Shown: positions 23,413 to 36,927 of the stretch, piece after piece
Numbering within the stretch: the first letter of the stretch is position 1
How the letters are laid out: each line of letters starts with the position of its first letter
Assembly: GCA_028023455.1 (NCBI GenBank)
Contig: JAQFVV010000184.1
Span: forward strand, 120,001-184,000
Direction of reading: 5' to 3'
Origin: Epiperipatus broadwayi
Taxonomy: Eukaryota; Onychophora; Udeonychophora; Euonychophora; Peripatidae
Length of the DNA: 64,000 nt
Position numbers and translations under genes: made by a program
Notes under the pieces: generated by a model
Told to the model about the DNA's origin: nothing
Database searches by the model: none
What the model saw: only the letters and a program-made list of their open reading frames with translations

Positions 23413-23692
23413 ATAATAAGAGTACCAAATTCTTCACACAATAGTGCCATCAAGTGCAAGTCTTTGTAATCAATGGATGTGGGAAGGTTTGTGCATAAAA
23501 TTCCTATCTAGTGTCTACTCATCCAACATTCCCAGACTAGCTTTGGATTTAAGAGTACTGCACTTAAACCTAGATAGATTGGATGAGTGTGCACTATATG
23601 GGAGTTTTATGCACAAACCTTCCTGCATGATTACAAAGACTTGCACTTAATGGAATTACTGTATGGAGAGATTGGTATTCTTATTAACAGCA
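23413..23692. repeat. Foldback element (about 280 bp)
   Basis: Arms of about 100 nt are inverted copies: AAGTGCAAGTCTTTGTAATC (23453) pairs with GATTACAAAGACTTGCACTT (23629), and GGAAGGTTTGTGCATAAAA with TTTTATGCACAAACCTTCC. The outermost part, AATAAGAGTACCAA, pairs with TTGGTATTCTTATT. The interior of about 80 nt includes ATCTAGTGTCTACTCATCCAA, which also pairs partly with TTGGATGAGTGTGCACTATAT. Consistent with a foldback/MITE. Confidence 0.75.
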
Positions 23693-24344
23693 TGTGTAAG
23701 CATATGAAATGGTCATGTGATGTTTTGTGGTATTAAAATATACCAGGCAATAAAAAATATAATTAAAAAATCATGTTTTAAAAGATTCTTTAATCATAAT
23801 GTTTACATTTATTATATAGTAAGTGAGTTGTTTGAGCACTAAAGTAATAGGATAGACACATACAAAAACATTAGCCTAAATAATTTTATTTTTGAATGTA
23901 TGTCACTTAAAAATAATTGAATAGTTGTATATATTTTCTAATTATTGTTTTGTACTCAAACTAGGAGTTATAATGACAATGGAAAAACTATCAGGAAATA
24001 AAAACATCAACTATTTAAATATATACATAGTACATTATCAACATATAATTATTTCTATTATTCTATTATTTTCTTCTAAAGATTCACTACCATCTACTTG
24101 TTAATCAAACAAAAATTATTTATGAGGCCTATATTTTTTACATTTTTTTTTATCCAGAATTACACAGAATACTATCATATAAAAAAATAAAAATGATAAT
24201 TGTTAATTTGATACTTTCAGAGGAAGAGATATAGTATTATAAATTTATAGTGTATTTCCAAAAAATGTGATCAAAAAATTTTAATCCTTATATTTTTAAA
24301 TAACAAATATTTTACTATTTTATTTTATAGTTACTGTAGCACTG

Positions 24345-24585
24345 AAATTTTTTCTGTGTATTAAACTAGAAATAAACCTTAGTTGTGATATAAATAGGCA
24401 ACCACAAGATAATGCAAACTAAAGCCACACGATTTAGTAAATAATAATATTTGTTGAATTTATATTAAGCTAAAAAAAAACAAATGCTATTGTTGTTTAC
24501 TAGATCACATGGTTTTCAGCTTACAATATCTGATTATATTATAGTAGATTTTTTTCTAGTTTAATACATATACCTGCACTAACAC
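24345..24585. repeat. Old foldback element (about 240 bp)
   Basis: GTATTAAACTAGAAATAAA pairs with TTTTTTTCTAGTTTAATAC, and GATTTAGTAAATAATAATAT with its inverse around 24493-24508. Mismatches are frequent, so the hairpin is older than those at 23413 and 29004. Confidence 0.55.
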
Positions 24586-26034
24586 ATAAAGAGATCACAT
24601 TTGCAATGTTTACATCTTAAATCAAAAAAATCTTTAATATATATTGTAACCCTTAATTTCTTTTGTAAACTAACTAATGATTGGGAAGTAAATAGTAGGA
24701 TTAGTTTCTTAATTATATCCGAGTAAAAAAAAAATTTTAAGTTTGAGAAAAGTTGAAAGCTTTATTTAGAGACCAATAACATTGTGGCTTAAATTTAACG
24801 TATAGAAAAGTCTGTATTTTATTTAAAATTATAGCATATCATTATGTATAGGGAAGAGGGATTGGCTATTGCATGCACTATAATATCTTAAAAATGTTGA
24901 GTTAAATGTCTAAACAGAAAGGTCTTTATGAATCATAATATTTATGAATAAAATGTTAGTACAAATTGAAATTGAACTTGTTATAGATAGCATTTGTTTG
25001 ACAGTTCTTTGCATGAGAATAGGTTTAAATTTTTAGGAAATTAGGAATTGTATTAATATGAATAAAAGATATTTTGTAATAATATGAATATGAACAAGCA
25101 GTTCACTATTTAGTATTGTGAGTATGTGCATGCATATGTGCATGTATGACATATATATATATTTTCTTAATGGAAATTTACACATTGTACTCTAGACTAT
25201 TTGATAGTATAATGTAAAAGAAATTTATTTTGTATGGATTTTACAGGAATTGGTTATTGTTTTCAGTTCTAAATTTGATTTAAGTTTTAAAGAAGAAATT
25301 ATTTATATAATATCAGTTTTATAAAATACCCGCAATTCTTTTTTTTTTTAATATTTCTCGCAGATCAAAGCAGTGTAAAATGTGTTAAGAAAGAAAAATA
25401 AATGTAGTCAGAGCTGAGAACAATAAACCAAAAGTAACATTTAACAAATGGTGTCAAAAGGTTGTCTTGAGAGAGAATCAGTAGATTAGAAGAATCAAAG
25501 CAAAAAACTTGCGGGTGGCTTTTTTCCCTTATAAAAGCTAGTGCAAGTGAAGTAAAGGAGGGACTTTCTTGCTAATTCAATATCTGATCATCTTCTCTGA
25601 TTGTTTTGTCTCAGACAGCAATTGACTCAACTTGTTAAGAAATGTATATATATTACTTAAGATAAATGGCTAAAACAAATAATTGCCGTATAAATCGCTC
25701 TTAAAAATCAATTATGGCAAAATTAGTTCGCAACAAAAAGTTCTGTACTTAATACCTTAATCTTTATATTTGACTTTTAAAAGTTCATTTAAAAGAAGAC
25801 CCCCAGGAACAATATTTTATCCATGGCTTAATTAATTAAAACTCCAAGGAATGAGTGGACTTTGATATAAAGTTAAATTAAATACTCATCATTCTTATTA
25901 ATAATTTTTTTCTTTTGATTGTGACTCCAGTAAGAATATATGTGGAAAAAGAGCATCTAGAACACTGTTTTGTTTGAATTTTTTTCTTCTAAAAGAGAAA
26001 AATGAGGCTTAAAGAAAATAAAGTTATGAATTAA

Positions 26035-26085
26035 TATGTGAAACCAAGCATCTGGATTCGAACCTGGGAACAAAAGTATTTAAAA
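26035..26085 (-). repeat. SINE fragment with B box
   Basis: The minus strand reads CCCAGGTTCGAATCCAG, a perfect RNA polymerase III B box, in otherwise AT-rich sequence. An A box was not identified with confidence, so this is called a tRNA-derived SINE remnant and not a tRNA gene. Confidence 0.45.
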
Positions 26086-26619
26086 AAATGAAACTCATCT
26101 GCAGGACTAATTTTCATCAGTTTTAATTATTGTGATTAAATATGAAGACATCAATGTAGCTACATCCGGAATGAAAAGAATTTTATGTGCATCCATAACC
26201 ATGAATATGAGATAGATATGTGTTTTCCAAAGCAGTGAACTGAAAAATGATAATTGGTGTTTATGGACGATACATACTGTTTTATATCAAATGGCCTTGA
26301 CCACACAAAATGTTCAGAATTAGCTCCGACGGAACCCAAACCAAAAAGACAATGCATAATGTTTTATTGTTTATTTATTTTGCTTTTATTTATATGTTTG
26401 TTAGTATGTTCAATAGATATTTACCAGTCATAGGATTTTTTTATTTTTTTTTTAAAAAAAGGAAATGATTTTGACCTATAAGAAACTATAAAAAAATGTT
26501 AATGTATAATAATGAGGAAGCATAAATGCTTATATATTTGTCATATAAAAAAAGAGGGGGGGGGAAGATTTTTTTAATCAAAATTATATGGCTATTATTA
26601 TATGTGTGAAAAGTATTTG

Positions 26620-27400
26620 AATGGTCATTGCTGTGCCTTAACGTGTAGATGTGGTCTGTCTGGATCGTAGATCTTGGATGAATGTTGCTGGGGCTTGATT
26701 TTAAAATTAATATAGTTCATGAGTTTTGATCATGTCAGTCAAAACTTTGTCATTGTGCATCAAGACTATAATCATCCTGTGTGTATATGTGTGAAGCTGT
26801 AAATACTGAGTATTCCTGAGGTAGAGATATCGTACCATCTCGAATGGATAGATAGGAAATAACTATCTTACAATTTAGTTACTATGTATGCAGGTATTGG
26901 GAGATCGAGAACCTGATCCCATCTCCATTTGTATTTATTATTTAAGTAGGGAATTATTAATATAGTTGTGGTAAAATGTTTTGCATGCCTATTTAAAGTA
27001 AATGTATAGAGACTAATTCCTCACATAATACAATACGTAGCCTCAGGAAGAAGGCAGTTCTCTGGCCAATGTGAACATTTGAGGTTATGAATAGTTTAAT
27101 TTCCCGGAGACACTAATGTGTACATTGCAAAGTGTTCCATAGTGAAGTAAAATATCTGGAGGGTTTTTGCAAGATAGTATAAAAGTTGCTATGACAGGGT
27201 TAGGGTTATAATCAGATATGTGTGTTGATGTGGGAGATGATGGAGAGTGGCATTAATTTATAAGCTAGTCAATCTGTAGTCAGAGTTTGTGGAAGGTAAT
27301 AAAATTAGATATTGTCAAGCCGATCAGATGTATGCCATCACTAGAGAGATAACATGATGATCAGAAATTACAGGAGAATAGCAGTGAATATTTAGCATGC
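26620..27400. other. Higher-complexity intron segment, unidentified
   Basis: G+C content rises here (for example GTGGTCTGTCTGGATCGTAG near 26652 and CTGATCCCATCTCC near 26911). No reading frame persists and no family motif is visible. Most likely a decayed mobile element; type unknown. Confidence 0.35.
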
Positions 27401-28599
27401 ATGGAAATAAAACTATGGTTTTATATTTCAACCAATTATTTAGACTGGTTAGAAAAGTTGGATGGAACATTATCTTTACATAGGAAATGCAAGATATTAT
27501 TGCTTGTTGGAATAGTTAAATGTATAATTGTTGTAATGAAAGGGGGTGAGATATTGAGTAGACTGTTGGGTAAAGTTATAAGATGATTTCATATGAATAT
27601 TTAAATATGGAATTCTGATTCCATGCATAAGCGCCTTAACATTAATTGAAATATGAGTCAAAACAGTGATTAAGTTTTAAGGAAATTTAAATAATCTGAA
27701 AGTATATTGTAATAAAACCCATACCTCTCACTATAGAATATACTACCTAATATACCTACAACATAGCAAACATACGTACCTACGTATTTATATTTAATTA
27801 AAATTGTTTTGACTTAAATATTGTTGTTCAAAACTTCTGGATTCGTTCTCATAAACTTTAATATATTCCCAATGCGTATTGATGGTCATCCATAGGACTC
27901 CAAGTGCCAATCTTACATAAATATAAGAATTACGTGAAGTGAATATATTACCAACAAGAACACTATCTTATGTAACATGAGAGAGGTTTTTGACCATCGA
28001 CTAGCTCAGTTTCATGGTCATGTGGTGTCACAGCCAGGAGTAGCTGCAAATGGGGTTAAGAGTTTTTAAACACATAAAAAAAAAAGATCTGCAAAGAAAA
28101 TATCACAATAAGATTTATTTTTGAGTTTCATTATCAAATCAGTTTTTATTAAAGACCTCCAAAGACTCTTATTATTCTTTAATCTCTGAGATAAAACAAA
28201 TAATTCAACCCTCTACCTTTTATTTAAAAATATATAACGGTAATTAATACTCTGTCATTTTGATATGCACACATATGCCATTCTTTCCAATAGATTACAC
28301 ATAAATCAAGTAATGAAGGTCAATACTCAGAGAAAAGTTTATTTCATGTGACCTCCAATAATAATTACGCTATTTATGTCCACAATTAAATGAGAATTTA
28401 AGTTAATTTAATTTAGAAAGTCACATTCACTTATTATAACAATTTCTTTTTAATAAAAGAAAAATCAGTACTTCAAATTCTTTAGCTGAATTTCCCCAGG
28501 GAATTTGTGGAGGAATATTTATTTATTTTAAAGAGTTCTGGTCCTCACAGGTAATTCAATGCGAAGGTTCCCGATCTTCATATCTGTTTATGGCCATTG

Positions 28600-28900
28600 G
28601 TTGACAAGGCTCAGCTTTGGTTCCACATTGGTAATTATGTTTTATTACAAGGCATCTTGGTATTATTGGACGAGACAGCTGCAGTTAGTTGGAATTAGGG
28701 GTTTGAATCCTATACGGTATGTTCTTACCCCAACATTTCTTTTGGATTGACCATTATGTAAGAATAATATTTAAAACTTTTAAAATTGGATCCACGATTT
28801 TATTGTTGATGGCTGTAACTCTACAGGGCCAAGACCAAGAGCATTCTGGATGACTCTCTTTTATAGTCCCCTCCATTTGTTCTAGAAACTTCTTTTGATC
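28600..28900. other. Higher-complexity intron segment with a B-box-like string
   Basis: GGTTTGAATCC at 28700 resembles a polymerase III B box in the plus orientation. Flanking sequence (CAGGGCCAAGACCAAGAGCA near 28827) is not simple AT-rich DNA. Probably a SINE or other repeat remnant. No coding potential recognised. Confidence 0.3.
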
Positions 28901-29003
28901 TCACTTCCTATTTATAATGCTGACTAACCAGATTTGGTTGACGTGTGAAAACTTTTATCATAGTTTTTATTAAATGTATGTAAATAAATCATTTTTATAT
29001 AGT

Positions 29004-29289
29004 GCGATGTTTGTAAACTGTAATATTTAAAACAGCATTACACTGTTGCACATGCGCTTTGAAGATTTTAACTATAAATGAATGAATACTAACACTCAAC
29101 CACATTATAAAGTCTTTGGAAAAGATAGAAAGGCCATTCTATCTTTTCCAAAGACTTTATCATGTGGTTGAGTCTATCTTTTCCAAAGACTTTATCATGT
29201 GGTTGAGTGTTAGTATTCATTCATTTATAGTTAAAATCTTCAAAACGCATGTGCAACAGCATAATGCTGTTTTAAATATCATAGTTTTT
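29004..29289. repeat. Foldback element (about 285 bp) with a 35-bp internal duplication
   Basis: Left arm 29004-29129 and right arm to 29289 are nearly exact inverted copies: GTTGCACATGCG pairs with CGCATGTGCAAC, and AACACTCAACCACATTATAAA with its inverse. In the right arm a 35-bp unit beginning TCTATCTTTTCCAAAGACTT occurs twice in direct repeat (29138-29172 and 29173-29207), while the left arm has one copy. The hairpin centre is a few bases around 29133. Confidence 0.8.
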
Positions 29290-29534
29290 ATTGTACATAA
29301 AAGAAAGTGAAATCTTATTTCTGTGGGAAACTTCTAGTTTTTCTAACGTGAAACAAAAATCTCATTTCTCTCTTTTCAACTACTTAACCCATTCACACAT
29401 ACATTTGTCACATGCACATATACATCATTTCAAAATGACAGAGTCCCTCCCCCACATTTGTGTATTTGTAACCACCAACACATAATAAAAATTAAATATT
29501 ATATATCTACATATATGTTTAAATACTGACAAAT

Positions 29535-29600
29535 AATATTATTTGTGACTGGGTTCGAACCCATTCTGTCACAATATATATATATATTTTATTATTATTA
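29535..29600 (+). repeat. SINE tail fragment: B box followed by TA/TTA microsatellites
   Basis: GGGTTCGAACCC is a perfect B box and is followed by ATTCTGTCAC and then AT and ATT microsatellites (29574-29608). Only the tRNA-like 3' half is recognisable. Confidence 0.45.
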
Positions 29601-29685
29601 TTATTTTTTGGTTAAAATAAATTTCATATAAAGGAGGGTAAAATTTTATTTTACAATGAGTATAATGTTTGAGATTGTGATGATA

Positions 29686-29686
29686 C

Positions 29687-29717
<31 letters not shown>

Positions 29718-29720
29718 ATT
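29686..29720 (+). repeat. TA/TG compound microsatellite
   Basis: About seven TA units pass directly into about nine TG units. A simple length-variable repeat with no other signal. Confidence 0.8.
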
Positions 29721-29999
29721 TCTTTCTTGTTTAAGTATAATAAATATTTGTTATTGTTATAAATTGACAATGTCTTGTGTTTTAATATTTCAAATGTCTA
29801 GAACCTATATCCAGAACTTATATCTAGAACCATACCACCTTATAAAAGGGGATATTCTATATACTGCCATAACCAATTTTATACTAATATCAGATCACAT
29901 TTAAATTTATGAATTATGTTGATTGATTTCCATGGTTTACTTCCATAGTTTACTTCCATGATTGATTTCCATAATTCACCTTTGTAAAATATCAACCAA

Positions 30000-32900
30000 G
30001 AAAGATTTTTTTTTTATATATAGGGGGGGATGGTCATTTCATGGGGATAAAGATTATACTCAACTCCTCGAACATAATGGATTTAAAAGTACTAGTTAAA
30101 TTTGGCAAACAGATCATATGAAATAAAATAAAATGAGAGAAAGTATTCAATTTAAATATGTTAAATTTAGTTATTTGGTTCATTGCAATGTTATGAATAT
30201 TAGGAGTAGACATAAAATCCCTTTTCTGCTTTTGATATTTAATATGATTCCCACTGGTAAACTCACATTAAAATTTAATTTAGCAAGTTTTGGGATCATA
30301 TCCATTGCACTGTAATCATTAATAAATGCACCTCATTAGCAGATCAAGACCTTAAGAATATTTGAGTACTTCGATTATTAAATCTAAGAGGGATAGCTTG
30401 GAAGTCAAGTAGTGTATTAAAATTGGAAAATACTATTATAATAATGATAATGAATCTATGGTTAATTGGAAGGCGTATATGTATGTTTAAGGAAATAAGA
30501 TTAAGAGTTATCAATTAAGAAGATATGAAGGAGACTATAACACAGACATTTAGTGTTATATAATTGTGATTATTAAAGGTGATAGATGATGAGAACGAAA
30601 ATAATAGTAGTGGGGTTAAATTGAAGGATTTATAACATTTCTTTTATTCTACTTTAAATTAAATAATAATCTTATATTATATATTATAAACATAAGTTAC
30701 CGAGTTCTCTACATCGATTACTAATTTACTTCTAGTCATTTATATATTAGAAATATACACGCCATTCTTGAAATTACCACTAGAGGTCATATATCTATAT
30801 AAAGTTGTGGAAGAAAGTTGTCCAGATTATTTAGTTAGCAGTAATAACGTATCACAAGAGTATTTTCATAAATGTTATTAAGTTTAAAATTAAGACCATA
30901 ATAAATTGAATTGGATGTATCAACATTATATATTTTTTGAGACAATTTAATTAATTTCTTCATTATATCCTATAGCAATAAGCATGGATGATGATCTCTG
31001 GTGGGCATTATGATTTCATAGTTACAATTTAGCACCCAAGTATACATAATTTTATTATTACTATCATTAGGTAAACACAACACTAGCATTCCTTGTTCGG
31101 TTACAAAGTTATTTTCAATTGACTATCTACTTGCCTAAAGTTGAGATTAAAATATAATTTTAGAAAACATAGTGAGAATGAATTGTAATAATCATGGGGG
31201 CATACTCACCACATTTTGTAGGACCAAATTACAAGTTTAAAATAATTAGAATGTTACTATTGTAACATAAAATAAACAGTTTGAACTTTCAACCTACATA
31301 TGTTTTAGTCAAGACAAATTATAATCTTTATCAAGTAGACTACAATTCAAAGTAATTCTTTTTATGTTATTATGGAGTAATACTTTTATTTATAATTAAT
31401 TTAAATTGATATATTTTATTTTTGAAGTCTAACTATTGTTACAATATATTAATCAGAGTTTATATTGTGTTCAAACAATTTATATAATATTAAACACTTT
31501 ATGTTAGATAGAGATAATTATATTACCTATTTAATAACCTTACACTAATTTATTATTTTTATTATTGTTCAAATTATTAAAAATTCAATAAATATTTTAT
31601 GTAAAGCCTTTAATATTGTATTATTTGTTAGAATACATTATAAATAGTGGCAGTTTATTGTAACAATTTCATATTATGAAAATAAAGTATATTGGTTTAA
31701 AATAATTATAAACAAACATATTATTTAAAGTAGAGGACAGGTGTTTCAAAGTCAAGCATAGCTGATGAAATTGGAAGTATATTTAAGTTCAAATAGATAT
31801 CATATAGGAATTCATACTGTTTATGTTATTCAAACTTACTTTTATTTAATATAACAAAATAACTTTAAATATTTTTATATATTTTGTTTTATTTTATATA
31901 TTGCAATAATTAAGATTTTATAATTTTGATTTTACAATTGTGAAGTCAAACAATTTACAATAAATATATCTTTTTCATTTTGTAAGTTGAAATAACACCC
32001 TAATATACATTAAATATTTTTTTTTTTAAATTTTATATATACTAATAATATTTAAACATTTTGTGATCCAGATTATATATTTTTTATTTTATAAGTTGAA
32101 ATATTTCAAAATATTAAAATTTCTATTATCCATAGGGTCATGTGATCTATGACTATTATTTTGACTATTATTCATATTAAATAATATTGTGAAATATATT
32201 GGAAAAAAAGTATTCTTTTTAATAGAAAGTAAAATATGCATTGAAATAACTATAATACATTTCTTTGAATAATTATATTTATGAAGCAATTTTTATAATA
32301 TTTATATATTACTTTTTAAATAAAACAAAATTGCTTATTATTTAAATTATATTTTTAATATTTTAATAATGAATGTCATGTAGTTAAAAATTTTATAAGC
32401 AATAAATTTTAGAATTTTTTGTATTCTTATGTTAAACTATTATTCAATATGAATACTATGATAAAATGCTTTAATCATTTCTTTGTTCCAAGTGAGTATT
32501 AAGCAGAATTGATATCTATTCCATTTTAACATTATATAGTACTGTTCCAAACTAATCTTATTTAACACTTCATTTTTAATGATAATGAATGTATATTTTA
32601 ATTTTGTTCCTAGATGTCTGATCTAATCAGAAAATAGGTAAAACTCTGAATTCATTTATTTCTTGCAAAATGTGGTAAACACAAAGTAAATTTTAATTTA
32701 ATTTGAAAGTTGTTTTTTTTTATTTATTTCAAAACATACTTTATTTCAATAATATTTTTATTAATAAAAAATGAAATTTATTTTTTCATGTAAAATAATA
32801 TTTTTTAAGGACTAAAAAAGCTTACATGCTAAGCATAGGAAATTTTAATGCTCATTGGAGACTCAGATAACTTTATTTTATTTTTAAATATAATTTAATT

Positions 32901-33420
32901 TTGCTGCAAAGTCTTTTAAACTAAAAACAAACATTTTAAGTCTTGATTTGGTTAGATTTAATCTTGTAAAAAGATTTGCTAAACAAAGAAGTAAATTAAT
33001 TTTCTATTAATAAGCATATTTTTTTCTTTCACTTTTATACCCTTAAACTAAATTATCATACAACTCTGAATTGTGTAATGCATACATATTTCTGTTTATA
33101 TATTGAATACATTAATATTGTAACTTATATAAAGTATTTTTCATACTTACTACATTTATTGTATAATTCAACTGTTGTAACATAAGTATTGAAGCAGTCA
33201 ATCTTAGCTTAAGATTGAGCTTCATGTTTCCACCTACTAACCTGTATTCAAACCCTATATCCCATCCTGCTCCTTTTGTCATGTATATATTTTTATGTAT
33301 ATATTTGAGATGCGCAACTAAGTTATAAAATTTTAATGTTTCAATAACATTTTAAAAATTATTATTAATTTGTTTTTATTAATTATTAGTTCTTTTATAT
33401 TAAAGTACATAGGTGCGGCT
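30000..33420. other. AT-rich intron
   Basis: I see no exon, structured RNA or mobile-element motif beyond a G run at 30025-30031 and long T/A tracts. Confidence 0.5.
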
Positions 33421-33424
<4 letters not shown>

Positions 33425-33480
<56 letters not shown>

Positions 33481-33506
33481 ATCCTATATATATATATATA
33501 TATATA
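33425..33506. repeat. AT microsatellite with a palindromic GGATCC centre
   Basis: Some 27 TA units are followed by TAGGATCCTA and about 10 further TA units. The whole stretch is self-complementary and would be prone to cruciform extrusion and length change. Confidence 0.85.
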
Positions 33507-33989
33507 GGAGCAAAATGCTAACAAAATATTGCTTTTTTTGTAAATATTTTATTATACATCATTTTTAAACTTTTTATTTTTAAAGTACTTTTTTTTATTA
33601 AAATGTATATTTTATAAAATCTAAAATGGAAGATGCTACAGTTAATTGTCTAAAAATAATTAAAGTGTTGGAAACACTATTGTTTCAATCTGGGGAAAGT
33701 ATTTTTAATTAAAGTTTTTACTTAAAATAAAGGGGATTAAGATTAAGATTTTCTTTTGTTATAAACATTTTTGTCAAATCTATTTTTAATCTGGAAAGAG
33801 ATTTGAATTTATTTTTGGACATTATCTAACAGTTGCATCTTTCAAAAACAATGAACTAAGTAATTAAAAGCATTCCAGAAATACCTGAGCAGGGTATAAA
33901 ATGGTCAAATTTTAAATCACAAACAGATAGATAAGCTACATTTGAGAGAACTGTATTGATGACATGATAATGTCACTATGCAACTTAAA

Positions 33990-34215
33990 ATGATGTAGTA
34001 GTAAGTCCACCACCCTTTTTGGCCTGTTGGGTCATCATCTTCCATGGCCATACCATTCTGCTGCCCAAGAGTGAAGTAAAAGCCCAACCTAAGAACTTTA
34101 GTATGCTAATAGAAGCTTGCTGCCACCAAAGAACTTGCATTTCAATTGCTGTGCATGTGCCATACTAAATTGGACTCTTAAAATTGCAAGGTAACTTTTC
34201 AAGCCATCACCTCAA
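33990..34215. other. Unidentified higher-complexity repeat
   Basis: Sequence such as GGCCTGTTGGGTCATCATCT and CTTGCTGCCACCAAAGAACT stands out from AT-rich surroundings. No ORF or tRNA-like box is seen. Probably a mobile-element remnant. Confidence 0.3.
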
Positions 34216-35960
34216 ACTAAATTTAGTATAACTCATCTATCAAGATTTCTTCTAATATGTTATTTAACTTTGTTTTTGTTTTAATATGTAATTTGCTTTT
34301 AAGTGATTTCTATAAATTTAATTCTCTCTCATATGCTCTTAACTTTGGTGTGGTCATTTATTTATATGTATTTATTCTTTGATTTATATATCTGCTTGTT
34401 TATTATTAATATGCCAATTTCCAGCAACCTGGCAAACTTAATTTCTAAAATCCTTTTTGTCTTTCAATTAAATCTCCATTAATTAAGTTTTTTAACGTTC
34501 CCTCAAAATATATGATATGACATATGTTCGCCAGTTTGTTTTTTACAAATCAACATTTTATGTTGGTTTATTATAAAATTATTTATTCAACTCCAAATAG
34601 AATAAAATAATTCTATCCAGGGTAAATCTACCATTCAAGCTAATTAATGCTTTGAAATCTTTTTAAATGTTTTTTTTAAATTCTGAAAGAGTGACCCATT
34701 AATTATTTTCTATAATTGCCAGTCTTCTTTTATTTTCCATACTCTTAAAATTTCAAATATTGTATTTAAATATTCCAGTTACTATAAAAACCACGAAGGT
34801 GGGATTGAATTATTTTAACTATCAGAAAAGGAAAGGGAGTAAATTTTAATATTTTACTATTTTAGTTATTAAGTAAAATCTTGTGTCTATATTTATTTTA
34901 ACTGCATAGTGTATTAGTTGTCTAAATTATAGTATTCAAACAAGGGTCATATATTTTAAAGCAGTAAAGCTTATTCAATATCATTAGTGACATTTATTAT
35001 TACTGCATTACTGACATTTGGCCTATCTTCATATATATATTACATGCTTCTAATCTTCTAATCAGGGGGTTGTGATAAGTTTGAACCCATAGATTTCTTT
35101 TCAAGCCTTGTTCTGAGAATAGTTGACCTTCCCAGAACCATTTATTTCATATAACAAGGCTTCTGGTGGTGATTCCCTAAGTCTGGCACATGCTATGCCT
35201 ATTTCTTCATATACAAGACCTGCACATCGGTGAATGTCCACGGCATACCTATACACTTTGTCTTTCGTCCAGAAGCACGACTTTTCCTGTTATTTTTTGG
35301 CTATTATGTCAGCACCACAAACTTTTTTGTATTATTATTTCTTTTGCTTCATGACCCAGTTTTAATGCTCTAATATTAAAATTGTGCTCTGCTCAAAATA
35401 TATATAAATGCCAACTACTTCTAGTTTTATTAATTAAATTTATTTCAATCTTATTATACAATCCCTCTGTCATAATTTATTATTTATGGTATTTAAGAGT
35501 ATCTATTTGCTTTGGGGAAAATAAAGCATTCTTCTTACCAGCGCTAATTAAAGAATTTTCATTAAGTATTTTATCATATAATCAAATATGTTTTCAAATG
35601 TATTTTATGTATTTTCACAAACGTAATGGCATAAAAATGGTTTATATTATATCTGTAATAAATCTCTGAACGCTCCCCTAAATAATGTTAGTCACCACAT
35701 TTCAGAATCGTAATCCAAAGCGTTAATAACAATATTATGTAATTCTTTCTAATAATCGATTGGCATCATAATATTGGACCCACCAAAGATGTGTGTTTAT
35801 GTATAGCATATGTTATTTAATTAATAAATGAGCATATGAAAAATAATAGCGTGAATGACACTATGTAATCATTTACTGCTTGCTTATTCACGCACATACT
35901 AATGTTTGTGATTAATTTATAAATGTATGTAAACAATTTGTCACTATATTAAACTAATTT

Positions 35961-36072
35961 TTATTATCCAACTTGTCTGAGTAGTTCAAATTCTTCTTTT
36001 CTCCACTTCCAAAAGTTTATTATCCAACTTGTCTGAGTAGTTCAAATTCTTCTTTTCTCCACTTCCAAAAGT
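35961..36072. repeat. Perfect 56-bp tandem duplication
   Basis: A 56-bp unit beginning TTATTATCCAACTTGTCTGA occurs at 35961-36016 and again at 36017-36072 with no difference that I can see. Either a very recent duplication or an assembly/sequencing artefact. Confidence 0.85.
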
Positions 36073-36106
36073 ACAGCGATGCTTATATATATTTTAGTTT
36101 AGTCAT

Positions 36107-36342
36107 AATTAATAGGTCTCATTGTCTTCTTCGCTTTGCTAATAGGCTGGATTAAAATTAATTCTCATGCACCATCACTATTATGTTATTCATTAGATGT
36201 TATAGCTGGGGCTTAGAGAGTGGGTTCGAATCCAGGCTGGCCCCTGATCTAAATCTCGGGCTTGACTGGGTTTGAAGTACAGTTTGTGAGTTCCAGCTCA
36301 TGTTAGATGGATAAACATGTTTTGACCGGTACAATATTTAAA
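36107..36342 (+). repeat. tRNA-related SINE (family B), copy 1
   Basis: It contains GTGGGTTCGAATCCAGGC, a perfect B box, flanked by regions conserved with 56211-56440: TCTCATTG at the head, CACCATCACTA.TATGTTATT before the box, then CTTGACTGG.TTTGAAGTA and CCAGCTCATGTTA, ending GACCGGTACAATAT. Two independent copies of about 230 bp with matching ends establish a dispersed family. Transcription would be by RNA polymerase III. Confidence 0.7.
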
Positions 36343-36927
36343 TATTTTTAAAAATATGAACCATAATTGTCCATCTATCCAGACATGTTTTATGTAAATA
36401 CAAATTAATATATATTGATTTTTTATATATATAAGAAGCTATATGCATACCTCTCCTTAACAGAAATTTATTTATTTATCACAAGTCTGTGACTCGAGAG
36501 TATTGATGCAAGTATAAATTTATTTTCAATAAACAAATAGTTATGGAAATTTATAGCGATATTGTATCACTATTCTTAACTTAGGGACTAGGAAAAAATA
36601 ACCCAAAACTGTGCTAAAACTCCAGGTTTGAGCAAGACCACTTTGAAAGCCAAAGAAATTGGATTAAAATTATAGGGAGAGCTAAAATGCCAGTAAAAGT
36701 TTAAAATGAAACAAAATTTTTACAGATCTACATAGTAAAAAGAATTATTTATATTTCTTAAAAAAATATTGGTTGAAAGATTAAGTAGTTAAATATTTAT
36801 TTAAATAATTAAATAATAATTTATCAATTTTAATAATTATTAAAATATTTTTTTAATAATTACGTATTATTTCTCTATACAGAAATTTATTTACAAAAAA
36901 AGATATATTTATTCATCATCATCATTA

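Noticed and set aside
29018-29485. Plus-strand ORFs at 29116 and 29291
   Set aside because: The first is read-through of the foldback arm; the second has no family resemblance and lies in simple sequence.
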